This document shows, one piece after another, positions 54,285 through 63,958 of a stretch of DNA of 64,000 bases. Made by a program: the position numbers and the translations under genes. The notes under the pieces were generated by a model. That model saw only the letters and a list, made by a program, of their open reading frames with translations. It did not search any database and was not told where the DNA came from. Within the stretch, counting starts at the first letter, position 1; each line of letters starts with the position of its first letter. Source of the stretch: Candidatus Magnetomicrobium cryptolimnococcus (GTDB lineage Bacteria; Nitrospirota; Thermodesulfovibrionia; Thermodesulfovibrionales; Magnetobacteriaceae); assembly GCA_018606805.1 (NCBI GenBank), contig JAGYWI010000003.1, positions 1 to 64,000 of the forward strand, given 5' to 3'.

Positions 54285-54758
54285 ATGAACAATCCAATAA
54301 TCATAACTGATAGCAATATAGCTACAGAAAAATCGCTTTATGAAGCTGATTTCTACCAATGGGCTATTCATAACGCCAAGTTATTGAGACAGGGTCGGTT
54401 TACTGAGATAGACGTAGAAAATGTGGCAGAGGAAATAGAGGACATGGGGAGGAATAATAAAAGAGAATTAGCAAGTAGATTAGCATTATTAATTATGCAC
54501 TTGCTTAAGTGGCAGTATCAACCCAAAAGACGTTCACGGAGTTGGAAGGCAACAATAAATATACAGAGAAAAGAAATTGAACGTTTGCTAAAAATTAGCC
54601 CTAGTTTGAAATACAATATAGAAGAAGTAGCATACGAAGAATTTATAACAGCTAAAAGAATGTTTGAAGACCAAACAGGTATTAGCCAAAACATCTTACC
54701 CAAACCCTGCCCATACATATTTGAGCAATTAAGCGATTATGATTTTTGGCCTGAGTAA
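54285..54758 (+). CDS. DUF29 family protein, 157 aa
   Basis: Matches the DUF29 pattern: YEADFYQWAIHNAKLLRQGR, VDVENVAEEIEDMG equivalent (IDVENVAEEIEDMGRNNKRE), LLIMHLLKWQYQP and SWKATINIQRKEI. The fold is helical, and the function is unknown. These genes are common in cyanobacteria and Nitrospirota and often occur near Uma2 genes. The frame continues past its stop into a Uma2-like fragment. Confidence 0.85.
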   Translation: MNNPIIITDSNIATEKSLYEADFYQWAIHNAKLLRQGRFTEIDVENVAEEIEDMGRNNKRELASRLALLIMHLLKWQYQPKRRSRSWKATINIQRKEIERLLKISPSLKYNIEEVAYEEFITAKRMFEDQTGISQNILPKPCPYIFEQLSDYDFWPE

Positions 54759-54833
54759 TTATACGAAGGTACTCTTAAACCTAACGTTATAAAAGGTCTT
54801 GAGTTTGATATAAAAGATATTTTTTATGAATAA
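54759..54833 (+). pseudogene. C-terminal remnant of a Uma2 gene, 24 codons
   Basis: Directly in frame after the DUF29 stop, the text YEGTLKPNVIKGLEFDIKDI ends in FYE and TAA. It aligns with the C-terminus of the Uma2 protein at 27276 (IIKGLQINIKDIFEEY). Only the tail survives. It overlaps the start of the next gene by 8 nt. Confidence 0.65.
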
Positions 54834-55746
54834 AAAATTAGAAAACGCCCTTCCATTATTTGATTTTGTGAGCGTAAAGAGAAATGAGGTAATAAACAAT
54901 ATAATAGCGCTTGACTTTGAAAAGGCAAGGCGGGGTCTTTATGAGTTAAATAAGGGCTATCCATCGCTTGATACGAAAGAGCTGAATGAGATAGTTGCTC
55001 TATTTTGTAACAATTACAGGGGGGGTGAGCCGCAGGTGATGTTTTCAACGTGGAAGCTTTTTGCCAATCTAAAAATGAAGATCCCTTGGTATGAAAAATT
55101 TGAAAGGGCATATTTTTTAGCCATATGTAAGGCAATTGAAGCGACAAATAGTACTCAGTGGCAGATGGATGGCATACCAGTGCCAATGTTTTATTTGAAA
55201 GCGGGCAAATTAGTTGAGGCAAGAAGAGGCTTTGAAAAACTCATAGTTCAAAGGCCGGCGGATGCCAAAATCTATGCTTATTTGGCTGATACGCATTTCC
55301 TTGAAGGCAGGACGACTGAGGCAGCACTATGTTATCGTGAGGCATTTGAGCTTTCACCGGAGGTTATTGACATTACGCACATTAAAGACAGAAGGGTCAT
55401 CGCACTTATGGAAGAGGTAAACACCTTAGTTGCAGATTCGTACATGTGGTGGGTTATAAGCTATGGGTGTGTTGAAGAGGTCTTCCCCTACAAAACTATA
55501 AAGCTCTTGGAAGATTTAAGGGTATATGTAGACGAATTTATAACGCTTCAAAAGGAATATAGAAAAGCCGTCACGCCCTGTCTTAGTGCCAAACTTTTCT
55601 ATAAATGTATAGTGCTTTCTCACAATAACTCGCACTTAAGGCATATCAAAACAGTTGAGCTATCAATAGTACGGGCGTTAATGAAGGAAATCAACCCACA
55701 GCTCTTTCATAAATATATGTACACTAAAGAACAAAAGGAAAAATAA
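54826..55746 (+). CDS. TPR-like helical protein, 306 aa
   Basis: No family recognised with certainty. Residues about 125-200 contain two TPR-like helix pairs (MFYLKAGKLVEARRGFEKLI and AYLADTHFLEGRTTEAALCY). The remainder is also helical with Trp-rich stretches. No signal peptide or TM. It may be a protein-protein scaffold. The ATG overlaps the Uma2 remnant. Confidence 0.65.
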   Translation: MNKKLENALPLFDFVSVKRNEVINNIIALDFEKARRGLYELNKGYPSLDTKELNEIVALFCNNYRGGEPQVMFSTWKLFANLKMKIPWYEKFERAYFLAICKAIEATNSTQWQMDGIPVPMFYLKAGKLVEARRGFEKLIVQRPADAKIYAYLADTHFLEGRTTEAALCYREAFELSPEVIDITHIKDRRVIALMEEVNTLVADSYMWWVISYGCVEEVFPYKTIKLLEDLRVYVDEFITLQKEYRKAVTPCLSAKLFYKCIVLSHNNSHLRHIKTVELSIVRALMKEINPQLFHKYMYTKEQKEK

Positions 55747-55810
55747 CTGCTACTGCCTTTGCGTATAAATCAATTCAATGCAGTTGGCTTTTGCGTCTTC
55801 ATCATTACAT

Positions 55811-55845
55811 CGCCGTAATAGTTCAGCCCCCCGTTGTCAATGAGG
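55811..55845. repeat. Family C motif, inverted
   Basis: CCGTAATAGTTCAGCCCCCC followed by GTTGTCAATGAGG is the complement of the family C tail, in the gap between the TPR-like gene and the next kinase. Confidence 0.55.
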
Positions 55846-55865
55846 CTTATTCTACACTGATACGT

Positions 55866-57878
55866 TTAAGTATAAACGGCGTTTAATTCAATTTTCATCA
55901 TGGCACCGTTTTTAGCATTTTCTGCCCATATGCGACCGTTCATATTGTCCTCGATGATTACCTTTGTCATATATAAGCCGATGCCGGTACCGTTTTCTTC
56001 TAATTTTGTTGTAAAGTATGGGTCAAATATTTTATCCATGATATTTAGGTCTATACCGCCGCCGTTATCGGATACTTCTATGAAGATTCTACCCTGTTTA
56101 TTGTATATATTAACATCTATTGCTCCTTCGTATGTTTCATTGCTGGATAGGAGGAGTTCTTTTTTGTGCAAGATAGCATCCTTTGCGTTATTGATTATAT
56201 TAATTAGCACTTGTTTGAACTCGTTTGGGTAGCCAAGTACTATAAAATGGCTGTCGTTGCCTTCATAGGTGAAGACGTTTATGTTTACAGTTATATTATG
56301 ATTTTCAAGTTGGTAAATGATAATGGACAGTGCTTCTTTGACGGTATCTTTAACATTAAAAACCATTTTAGCTTTTGATGGTTTGCAAAAATTTCTGAAA
56401 TCATCAATTGTCTTTGACATGTATTCAAGTTGTAGGCGCGCCTTTTGAAGAAAGTTATTTAGGTACTGGCTATCTAATTCGCCAAATTCATAAGCGTCTT
56501 TAATATCAAGCATCAAGATGCTCACAACGTTAAGCGGCTGTCTCCACTGATGGGCTATGGAGGCTATCATTTCGCCCATGGAGGCTAACTTGGATTGTTG
56601 TATTAGGATTTGTTCGTGTTTCCTGCGTTTGTCCATTTCCTCGATAACCTTGGTTTCGAGGTCTTTTTGGTCTGCCTCTATACGGTCAAGCATGTTATTA
56701 AAGGCGGCTGTTAATATGTTTATTTCCTTTATATGAGTTTTTTGTGCTCTGGCGTTTAAGTTGCCTTTTTCGATAGCCGCAGCGGTTTTACTTAGCAGGC
56801 TTATTGGCCTTGCTATGCTTGCTGAAATCAGATAGGTTATTATTAGTGTAACAAGCATACCGCAAACAAAAAATATGGCAACGTATAATATCATCGCCTT
56901 TAAGGGGGTAAAAATCTCTTCTTTATCTACTTTAACAATCATGCCATAGCTTACGGCCGGTGTTATGCGCAAATGTCTAAAGGCTGCTATAACCTCTTTT
57001 CCGTTATAGTCTGTACTGATTAAGATGCCCTCTTTGCCTTCAGCGGCTAATTGGCTTGGTTTATCGGTTAGTTTATATTCCAATGGGATTGCATTTAAGA
57101 GGTTTTTTAATGGTGTGATAATCCTTGTTTGTCTATCAACAAGGAGTACTTCAGCGGTTTTGCCAAGACCGTAATCGGTTTCAAGTATTGGTTCAAGCAT
57201 ATCATTAGTGTTTATTTGCATGATTAAGGCAGCCTTGTGTGTTTTAATATCAGAGGTTTCATAATTTAGCAAATAAGTAATAATTAAGTTGACTTTATTG
57301 CTGTTGGCGTCATGTCTGAAGGCTATAGACTCCAGAAATGGGGTTTGCATAGCAGCTTTAAAATAATCTTCCTCTGATACGTTATTGCCAACGTTATTTA
57401 TATCTGTAGAGACGATGATTTTACCGCTTTGAACGTCCACTATGTGTATGTTTTCATACAAGGCGAATTTCCTTTTAAACGTATTTAGATAATCATACAT
57501 CTCATTAAAGTTGACACGCTGCATGAGTTTCACTCTTATAAGGTTTTCATTTATGCCGCTACCTGCAAGCAATTGGAATACTTGGTTAATTTCATTTACA
57601 TGATTTATAATCAATCTTGATTCAGATAAAACTGCTGCATTATTGCGTCTTTCTTCAAACCAGAGCGATAGCTTATCTTTTTTCAAGTCTGAGATAACAT
57701 TTAAATTTTTCAAGTACTCGGCATATCGTTTTTTGTGCATACCGTCTATTTTTGTAAATGGTACGCCATATAGATAAATCAAGGGCATTAGAAACATCAT
57801 CACAACAAAAAGCACTCCAAAGGATATTAATATATTAGTCTTAAGACCAATAGCTATAGGGTTACTTATTTTATTCAT
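55866..57878 (-). CDS. dCache-HAMP sensor histidine kinase, 670 aa
   Basis: TM1 (about 14-37), a large periplasmic dCache-like domain (40-325), TM2 (328-351), HAMP (352-404), a coiled coil, HisKA with phospho-acceptor His443 (SIAHQWRQPLN) and HATPase (DNGGGI, ENGTGIGLYM). It is of the same kinase subtype as the protein at 38785. It overlaps the upstream binding-protein gene by 8 nt, so the two are co-translated, and the binding protein may present the ligand. No receiver gene is adjacent. Confidence 0.9.
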   Translation of the reverse strand: MNKISNPIAIGLKTNILISFGVLFVVMMFLMPLIYLYGVPFTKIDGMHKKRYAEYLKNLNVISDLKKDKLSLWFEERRNNAAVLSESRLIINHVNEINQVFQLLAGSGINENLIRVKLMQRVNFNEMYDYLNTFKRKFALYENIHIVDVQSGKIIVSTDINNVGNNVSEEDYFKAAMQTPFLESIAFRHDANSNKVNLIITYLLNYETSDIKTHKAALIMQINTNDMLEPILETDYGLGKTAEVLLVDRQTRIITPLKNLLNAIPLEYKLTDKPSQLAAEGKEGILISTDYNGKEVIAAFRHLRITPAVSYGMIVKVDKEEIFTPLKAMILYVAIFFVCGMLVTLIITYLISASIARPISLLSKTAAAIEKGNLNARAQKTHIKEINILTAAFNNMLDRIEADQKDLETKVIEEMDKRRKHEQILIQQSKLASMGEMIASIAHQWRQPLNVVSILMLDIKDAYEFGELDSQYLNNFLQKARLQLEYMSKTIDDFRNFCKPSKAKMVFNVKDTVKEALSIIIYQLENHNITVNINVFTYEGNDSHFIVLGYPNEFKQVLINIINNAKDAILHKKELLLSSNETYEGAIDVNIYNKQGRIFIEVSDNGGGIDLNIMDKIFDPYFTTKLEENGTGIGLYMTKVIIEDNMNGRIWAENAKNGAMMKIELNAVYT

Positions 57879-58986
57879 AGCTAAAGGTATCTATTTCGTA
57901 CTTTTGTGTATTTGCCAAGATGTCATCAACGATTGAAAAATTAAAACTATCTTTGACATGTTGCCACTTTATATCTGTGGCTATTTTGCCTATTTGTTTA
58001 AGGAAGGTAAACTCTTTATAGAGCACGCCCTCTTCAGTTGTTTCATATTGTGGTATACGTGGCTGAGGTGCCCGTCCAATTAGATCTTTTCTTGCTAAGT
58101 CTGCTATCTGTAAGGTTGTCAATAGAGCCTTTTTCCCTGCAAATGTACCTTCAGTCGTTCTTGTCCACTCTATGGCCGTATATAGATTCTTAGTATCCTG
58201 ATTAAGCCATTTTAAGGCACGAATCTCGGCTGCTATTATTGCATATACGGCTTTATCGTTATTGTCTACAAAAAACGCCTTCGAAAAATATATAAATCCT
58301 AAACTAATATTCCTATAAATTATAGCATGTGCAGTTGAAGAAAAAAAAGCATAATGGGCATAAGGCTCCCATGCCGCTAAGGCATCAACGTTACCTTTTT
58401 CAAAGGCATCGGGCATGTCCGTTATTTCCATAGAGAGCATGTTAACGTCTTGCTCTTTAATGCCAGCAGCCGCTAAGGCTTCTAATAGCATATAATGAGC
58501 ATTTGAACCGAAGGCATACCCTATGTTTTTACCTCTTAGGTCTCCTACCATCATATGTTCTTTTGCAACAATAGAGGTAAAGCCCATCTGAAAAAGTGCT
58601 GGTACTATTATATCGGTTTTAGTGGCTGCCGTTATTGTTGGCATATCACCACCAATACCGCCATGAAGGTAACCCTTTAGTAAAAAGGCATTAACATCGG
58701 CACCTTTTAAAAATGGGTAAAACATCAGTGTTTTCCCAACTGCTGCTAACTGCCGCTTTAGTACGTTATCCCTCTTCATAGCCTCTATGATTATGTTTGT
58801 TGGTAGATATAACGGTTGTATGCCTATTTTAATCACGTCTTTTGAGGTGGAAAACGCATATTTGGAATATATTGGGTGGCTTAAAATATCTTTGTCTACG
58901 GAGCATCCTATTTGAGCAACCTGCAATATAACTATACATGACAGTAATAGACAGATTAGCTTTAGAATAACAAATTGTCTTATCAT
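57871..58986 (-). CDS. NMT1/SsuA-type periplasmic binding protein, 371 aa
   Basis: The signal peptide has a lipoprotein-like Cys28 (AQIGC, not fully canonical). The binding fold follows: IKIGIQPLYLPTNIIIEAM, then KGADVNAFLLKG, VGDLRGKNIGYAFGSNAHYM and DALAAWEPYAHYA. These are the features of the nitrate/sulfonate/thiamine-precursor binding family. There is no ABC permease or ATPase, and it is coupled to a histidine kinase. A sensing role is therefore more likely than transport. Ligand unknown. TATAAT lies 4 nt before the ATG, with no ribosome site. Confidence 0.82.
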   Translation of the reverse strand: MIRQFVILKLICLLLSCIVILQVAQIGCSVDKDILSHPIYSKYAFSTSKDVIKIGIQPLYLPTNIIIEAMKRDNVLKRQLAAVGKTLMFYPFLKGADVNAFLLKGYLHGGIGGDMPTITAATKTDIIVPALFQMGFTSIVAKEHMMVGDLRGKNIGYAFGSNAHYMLLEALAAAGIKEQDVNMLSMEITDMPDAFEKGNVDALAAWEPYAHYAFFSSTAHAIIYRNISLGFIYFSKAFFVDNNDKAVYAIIAAEIRALKWLNQDTKNLYTAIEWTRTTEGTFAGKKALLTTLQIADLARKDLIGRAPQPRIPQYETTEEGVLYKEFTFLKQIGKIATDIKWQHVKDSFNFSIVDDILANTQKYEIDTFSYE

Positions 58987-59283
58987 AGTTATTATATAGT
59001 ATACTACTTTTTTATGAAATTCTACTTAAAAAGCGCAAAAACTGCTATTTTTTTTGCACTTAAAAAGTAATATTACTCTATTTTTTTACCAATAAATAAA
59101 TATAAAATATGACAATATGATTACTTTTTTGTTGCAAATTGATATAAAATAATAAGTAAGGGGTTAGTTTTTAACGTTAGAGGAGGCGGCAGACGACAAT
59201 GTAGACCACAAAGTTCTTTACTATTCGTATAGCTGAAACGAGAGAAATATGAGTGCTGTTTTATAAATAAGGGGAGATTTTAT

Positions 59284-60862
59284 TATGATTAAAAATTTAA
59301 AAATAAGGACTAAATTAATAAGTGCTTTTGCTTTATTGGTGATTATTACCTGTATAACGGGTGTTTCTGGAATACATTACACAACAGAGGTAGGTAGCTA
59401 TGGACGTTATATAGGCAGAGAATTAGCTCCTTTAGGTGATGCGGCTATGGAGATAAAACTAAGTGCAACACAAGCACATCTCGTTGTAGAGGAGGTTATG
59501 GTTAATGCCTCGGGCGAGCGTATTGATAAGGCTTGGAAATTCGTAGACGAGGCATTATGGTACTGTGATGCCATATTAAATGGTGGAGAGAATGAGGAAG
59601 GAAAGTTTTACGCTACTAAAGATGAAGCAGTTAGAAAACAGGTTGAAAGCGTAAAGAAGGCCTTGGTTGAGTTTGGCGAAATTGCTAAAAAAAGATATGG
59701 GCACACTTTAAAGGCCTCTCAATCCGGTGCAGATAAAGAGTATCAAGACGTAGCAATGCAACTGGATGAACATTTTCATAAAATATATAATCACTTCATG
59801 GAAGAAATAGATGTAGCTGAAGAAGCAATACACGATATGATGGTACATGGATTTGGTCTATTAGGGGAACATGAAGAAACTGCAACACAGATAATGATAC
59901 TATTAACAGTTGTAGCTGCTGTGATAGCCACCATTATAGGAATATACATGATTATAATAATAACAAGACCATTAAAAATGGCAGCGGATTTTGCAGAAAA
60001 GATAGCAGGTGGGGACCTGACAGGGAAAATCACCACTGCACAAAGGGATGAAATAGGGGAGCTCATTATATCAATGAAGATGATGGCAGATAATCTATGT
60101 AATTTCATGAAAGAGGCAAGAGGCGCTGCTGAAAATGTGGCCTCCGGCAGTAGCCAGTTAAGCTCAAGTTCACAGCAAATGTCAGAAGGTGCGACCGAGC
60201 AGGCAGCATCAGCGGAAGAGGCCTCCTCTGCAATTGAACAAATGACCGCTAATATAGCACAAAATGCTGCTAATTCTAAGGAAACCTCCCGCATAGCCTC
60301 TAAAGTAGCAAAAGATACCGAGGAAGGTGGCAAGGCGGTTGAAAAGGCAGTAGTAGCAATGAAAGAAATCGCTAATAAAATATCTATAATTGAAGAAATA
60401 GCAAGACAAACAAACCTGCTGGCATTAAACGCTGCCATAGAAGCAGCCCGCGCCGGTGAAGCCGGTAAGGGTTTTGCCGTTGTAGCTTCTGAGGTTAGAA
60501 AATTGGCTGAACGCAGCCAACAAGCAGCAGGGGATATTAGCGAGCTATCTGTTTCAAGTGTGGAGGTAGCAGAAAAGGCCGGATTACTGCTTAGTACAAT
60601 AGTACCGGATATTCAAAAAACCGCTAAACTTGTACAGGATATAACAAGTGCAACAGAAGAACAAAACACCGGTGTGCAACAAATAAATAAAGCAATCCAA
60701 CAACTTGATAGCGTAATACAACAAAACGCCTCCATATCCGAACAAATAGCCTCAACATCCGAGGAATTGGAATCACAAGCCCAAGTACTCCTTGACAGCA
60801 TAAGCCGGTGTAAAACTGATGAGGATGGTAAGACTACAAGAAGTTTAGCTGTACGTAGTTAA
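59284..60862 (+). CDS. Methyl-accepting chemotaxis protein, 525 aa
   Basis: TM1 (8-30), a helical periplasmic sensor of the four-helix-bundle class (35-200), TM2 (203-226), HAMP (227-279) and a cytoplasmic signalling domain whose hairpin tip reads [19 protein letters not shown]. The coiled coil ends at about 515. The ATG at 59284 follows AAGGGGAG. Signal unknown. No other che gene in the window. Confidence 0.94.
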
Positions 60863-61210
60863 GAAGTAGTAGAAGATAAAAGATAGAAGAGCGGGGGAAA
60901 ACCCTTTTCGAAAAAGGTGCGTAGGCGCACTCCCAAACCCCCGCACCCCTTACGGGAGTGCGCCTACGCACTTCCTAAAATTTTTATCCTGACAATAAGT
61001 GCTAAATGCTGTACACTGTGGCAGGATGACACTTTTTTTCCCAAAATCTGTGCAGGCATAACGAGTAAATCGGCAATGGAAAGAAACCCCCCCCCAAAAA
61101 GAACGGGGGGTTTTCTTTCCATTGCCGATTTGGCGCTGAAAGGGGGAGGAAAAGACTCCCCCTTTAAATCCCCCTCGCTACTTTGGAGCCACGCAGAGGC
61201 TTTACGCAGA
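60863..61210 (+). repeat. Family B element, long form, second copy
   Basis: Starts after the chemoreceptor stop with GATAAAAGATAGAAGAGCGG, then hairpins of GTGCGTAGGCGCACTC type. At 61067-61131 is the same 60-bp-scale hairpin as at 21595, with longer C and G runs. The last part, GCTGAAAGGGGGAGG to the ACTTTGGAGCC end, also matches. About 270 bp are nearly identical to 21445-21735. Confidence 0.87.
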
Positions 61211-61371
61211 AATCATGTGTAGCATAAGGGCTTACCCCTAAGCTCCTTTCATTATCTTTTACTACATAACACTTAGAGTAAAACTAAGATTTTGACTTTT
61301 TGAACCTTTTTAGGATATAATAGAAGTTGTGAAGGAGTGGTAGTATTATTATTTGACTCAGGGAAGGAAAC

Positions 61372-62268
61372 GTGGATATAATCATTTTACATAATTCGCC
61401 CCGAAGTACTGATGTTTTAAGGTCATCATTAAAATATTTAGGGCATGGGATAGTACAGTCAGTTCATAGGATAGAGTCTTTGTTATCAGTGCTTGAAGCG
61501 AAGTCCTTTGATATTTTAATAGCTGATTATCAGGCTATCAAAAATGATGATGAAGAGTTTTTTGAATCATTGAAGAAGGTGCACGTTAAGCGCTCTATTC
61601 GCGTCATATTGTTGACATTGGCTGATATATCACCGAAGGAGATAAAAAAGATGTACAAAGATGGTGTAAATGCCATCTTGCGTTATCCTTTTGAATTAAA
61701 TGATATAAAAAAGGCCGTGGATGACTCCATGCGCAATGTGCCAATAACGTTGACTTCTACGGTGCAGAAGTTAAGTGAGTTGGATTTTTTCAGTTTTTTG
61801 GATAAGGAAGAACTACTTTCGCTGTTGAGGATAAGCCGGTGTAGAAAGTATCAAAAAAGCGATATTATCTTTGATGAAGGTCAACCGGGGGATAGGTTTT
61901 ATGTTATCCTAAACGGTACGGTTGAAATTACAAAGGTTATTAGCGAGCAAAAGGAGCAATCCCTTGCTCGGATTAGTCGGGGGAATGTCATAGGGGAGAT
62001 GGCTGTTTTAAATGATTTACCGCGCTCGGCTAGAGCGAAGGCTTTTGATGATGTATTGCTGCTTGAGATGGACCGCAATGTTATGGAAGGCTACGATGAT
62101 ATAGTTACGCTTAAATTGTTTAAGAAAATGGCTTTAATATTTACTCAAAGGCTTAGAAAGGCAGATGCTAAAATTATGGAGCTAAGTCAGCAGGCTCGCA
62201 TAAAAAGAACTGATACAGCTACTAAAGATGTATCTACTCAAGATATTAAAGATATAATTGAAGATTAA
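61372..62268 (+). CDS. Pseudo-receiver plus cyclic-nucleotide-binding domain protein, 298 aa
   Basis: The start is GTG. Residues 1-115 form a receiver fold that keeps Asp52 (ILIADYQ) but lacks the usual acidic pair (HNSP at 7-10) and has Arg in place of the conserved Lys (RYPF), so it is probably inactive as a phospho-acceptor or switched differently. Residues about 135-265 are a cNMP-binding domain with RFYVILNGTVEITK and the phosphate cassette GEMAVLNDLPRSARA. It lacks a DNA-binding domain. May bind cAMP/cGMP-like ligands and act by contact. Confidence 0.82.
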   Translation: MDIIILHNSPRSTDVLRSSLKYLGHGIVQSVHRIESLLSVLEAKSFDILIADYQAIKNDDEEFFESLKKVHVKRSIRVILLTLADISPKEIKKMYKDGVNAILRYPFELNDIKKAVDDSMRNVPITLTSTVQKLSELDFFSFLDKEELLSLLRISRCRKYQKSDIIFDEGQPGDRFYVILNGTVEITKVISEQKEQSLARISRGNVIGEMAVLNDLPRSARAKAFDDVLLLEMDRNVMEGYDDIVTLKLFKKMALIFTQRLRKADAKIMELSQQARIKRTDTATKDVSTQDIKDIIED

Positions 62269-62424
62269 GAGATGTGGCTTTTGTATCTATGTTTAGTTTT
62301 ATATAATAAAACTTGTTAATCACCTAATTTTGGATAAAGACAATATGATGTGGTTTTTTATTTGTAAATTTGTGGTGTATATTAATTGAAGTAATACTAT
62401 GAATGTTTTTAGGGGTATAAAATA

Positions 62425-62781
62425 ATGTTAATATCAGTATTGAAGTCAAAACTGCATATGGCTACAGTAACGGAGTCTGATCTTAATTATGTGGGTAGTC
62501 TAGGGGTGGATGAAGATTTGATGGATTTAGCTGGACTGGTGCCATATGAAAAAATCCTTGTCAGTAACGTTAATAATGGTGAAAGATTCGAAACCTATGT
62601 CATACCAGCTCAGAGGGGTTCTGGGAGGATTTGTTTAAACGGAGCTGCTGCTAGGATGGGTCTTAAGGGTGATAGAGTAATTATATTTTCATTTGCTTTA
62701 CTTTCTGAAGATGAGGTGGGAAAGTTTAAACCGACAGTTGTAGTTCTTTCTGACAATAAACCAGTTAAAGGCCCCAGCTAA
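62425..62781 (+). CDS. panD: Aspartate 1-decarboxylase PanD, 118 aa
   Basis: A pyruvoyl enzyme making beta-alanine for pantothenate. The self-cleavage pair is Gly24-Ser25 in LNYVGSLGVDEDLMD. The rest matches: ISVLKSKLHMATVTE, ERFETYVIPAQRGSG and ICLNGAAARMGLKGDRVII. Length is normal. Together with panB at 52498 it implies pantothenate synthesis; panC is not seen. Confidence 0.95.
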   Translation: MLISVLKSKLHMATVTESDLNYVGSLGVDEDLMDLAGLVPYEKILVSNVNNGERFETYVIPAQRGSGRICLNGAAARMGLKGDRVIIFSFALLSEDEVGKFKPTVVVLSDNKPVKGPS

Positions 62782-62816
62782 AATCTCCAGTTAAAATCTA
62801 ATGAAAAAAAACTAGT

Positions 62817-62856
62817 ATAAAATAAGAGATGTGCACCCACACCTCTCTTATTTTAT
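62817..62856. terminator. Bidirectional terminator between panD and the metallohydrolase gene
   Basis: A stem pairs AAAATAAGAGATGTG with the complementary CACACCTCTCTTATTTT (2-nt bulge) around a short loop, flanked by A-rich and T-rich runs on both sides. The two genes are convergent, so it suits both. Confidence 0.75.
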
Positions 62857-62870
62857 ATTTATATATACGC

Positions 62871-63764
62871 TTATACGTTAATCTCGATACCTTCCTCAGC
62901 TATAGTGATTTTCATATCTGGAGAGCCTTCTTGAATAGCCTTTTGTTTAACCATTTCCAAGATATTATCAAGGGCATCATCTGAGCGTACCGGCTCATGA
63001 TGAAATAAGACAAGATGTTTAACCTGTGCCTTAATAGCAAGGTCTAGGGTTTGACTGACAGTGCTATGACCATAGCCGGCTTTTTCAACATATTCTTCCT
63101 CTAAATATTGTGAGTCGGCAATCAGGAGGTCTACTCCTTTGACAAAATCCACTTCTCCCTCGGCTCTTTCCTCTTTGACAGTGCCTTCATATTTTTGAGC
63201 TAGTTTAGTGCCACCTTCTGTGTTTCTAAATTCAAAGAATTGCTCATGGTCTCCTGTATAGAAAATATACTTGCCATTTTCCTCCACTTTATATCCAAAG
63301 CAGGTGATTGGATGATTCATTTTTCTGGGTTTAATAGATAAATTACCCACCTTAATTAAATCCTCGTTAATATTATGAAAGACTATCTCGGCTTCTAGCT
63401 CATCAACATGTACAGGAAACACTGAGTAAATCATCTGTAGGGTAAGGGTTTCGCGAATAGTTTTTTCGGAATTATACGGTCCGTAGATATTTAGCGGTAG
63501 ATTTTGCCTGTATGCTGGCCTGAAAAAAGGAAACCCATGGATGTGATCCCAATGGGTATGTGTCAAAAACAGATGTATATCACTTGGTGGTAACGTAAGC
63601 AAGTGATCACCTAAAGACCGAATACCTGTTCCGGCATCAAAAATAACCAACGTACCATCCTCACCATATAACTCAATACAAGACGTATTGCCACCGTACC
63701 TCGCCGTATGTTTACCAGGCGATGGTATAGAACCCCTGACACCCCAAAATTTTACTTTCATCAT
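62871..63764 (-). CDS. Metallo-beta-lactamase-fold hydrolase, 297 aa
   Basis: The metal-binding motif is HTHWDHIHG, with the other ligand region YTGDHE and a later HSTVSQTL. It starts MMKVKFWGVRGSIPSPGKHT, a pattern of stand-alone metallohydrolases often annotated as 3',5'-cyclic-nucleotide phosphodiesterase-like or RNase Z-like. Possible substrates are phosphodiesters, but the sequence does not fix them. Met1 and Met2 are both possible starts. Confidence 0.83.
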   Translation of the reverse strand: MMKVKFWGVRGSIPSPGKHTARYGGNTSCIELYGEDGTLVIFDAGTGIRSLGDHLLTLPPSDIHLFLTHTHWDHIHGFPFFRPAYRQNLPLNIYGPYNSEKTIRETLTLQMIYSVFPVHVDELEAEIVFHNINEDLIKVGNLSIKPRKMNHPITCFGYKVEENGKYIFYTGDHEQFFEFRNTEGGTKLAQKYEGTVKEERAEGEVDFVKGVDLLIADSQYLEEEYVEKAGYGHSTVSQTLDLAIKAQVKHLVLFHHEPVRSDDALDNILEMVKQKAIQEGSPDMKITIAEEGIEINV

Positions 63765-63958
63765 CCTACCTTTAACATAAATTCACTCATGGATTTCATT
63801 ATAATTTATTAGTTAATATAAATTCAAAAGTTTTTTTTATAAGTACTCTGGTGTGCAAATACCCCAAGTGCCGGCTGGGTCGCAAAAGAAATAATAAAAC
63901 AAAAAAGTGTTATAGTTTAAAAAAATTTAGCCCTTTTTTATTAATAAAGAAACAATCT

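Noticed and set aside
63841-63900. Minus-strand text CDPAGTWGICTPEYL near the right edge, looking like a protein C-terminus
   Set aside because: The frame is closed by a stop about 20 codons upstream and has no start codon or ribosome site, so it is not a supportable gene.
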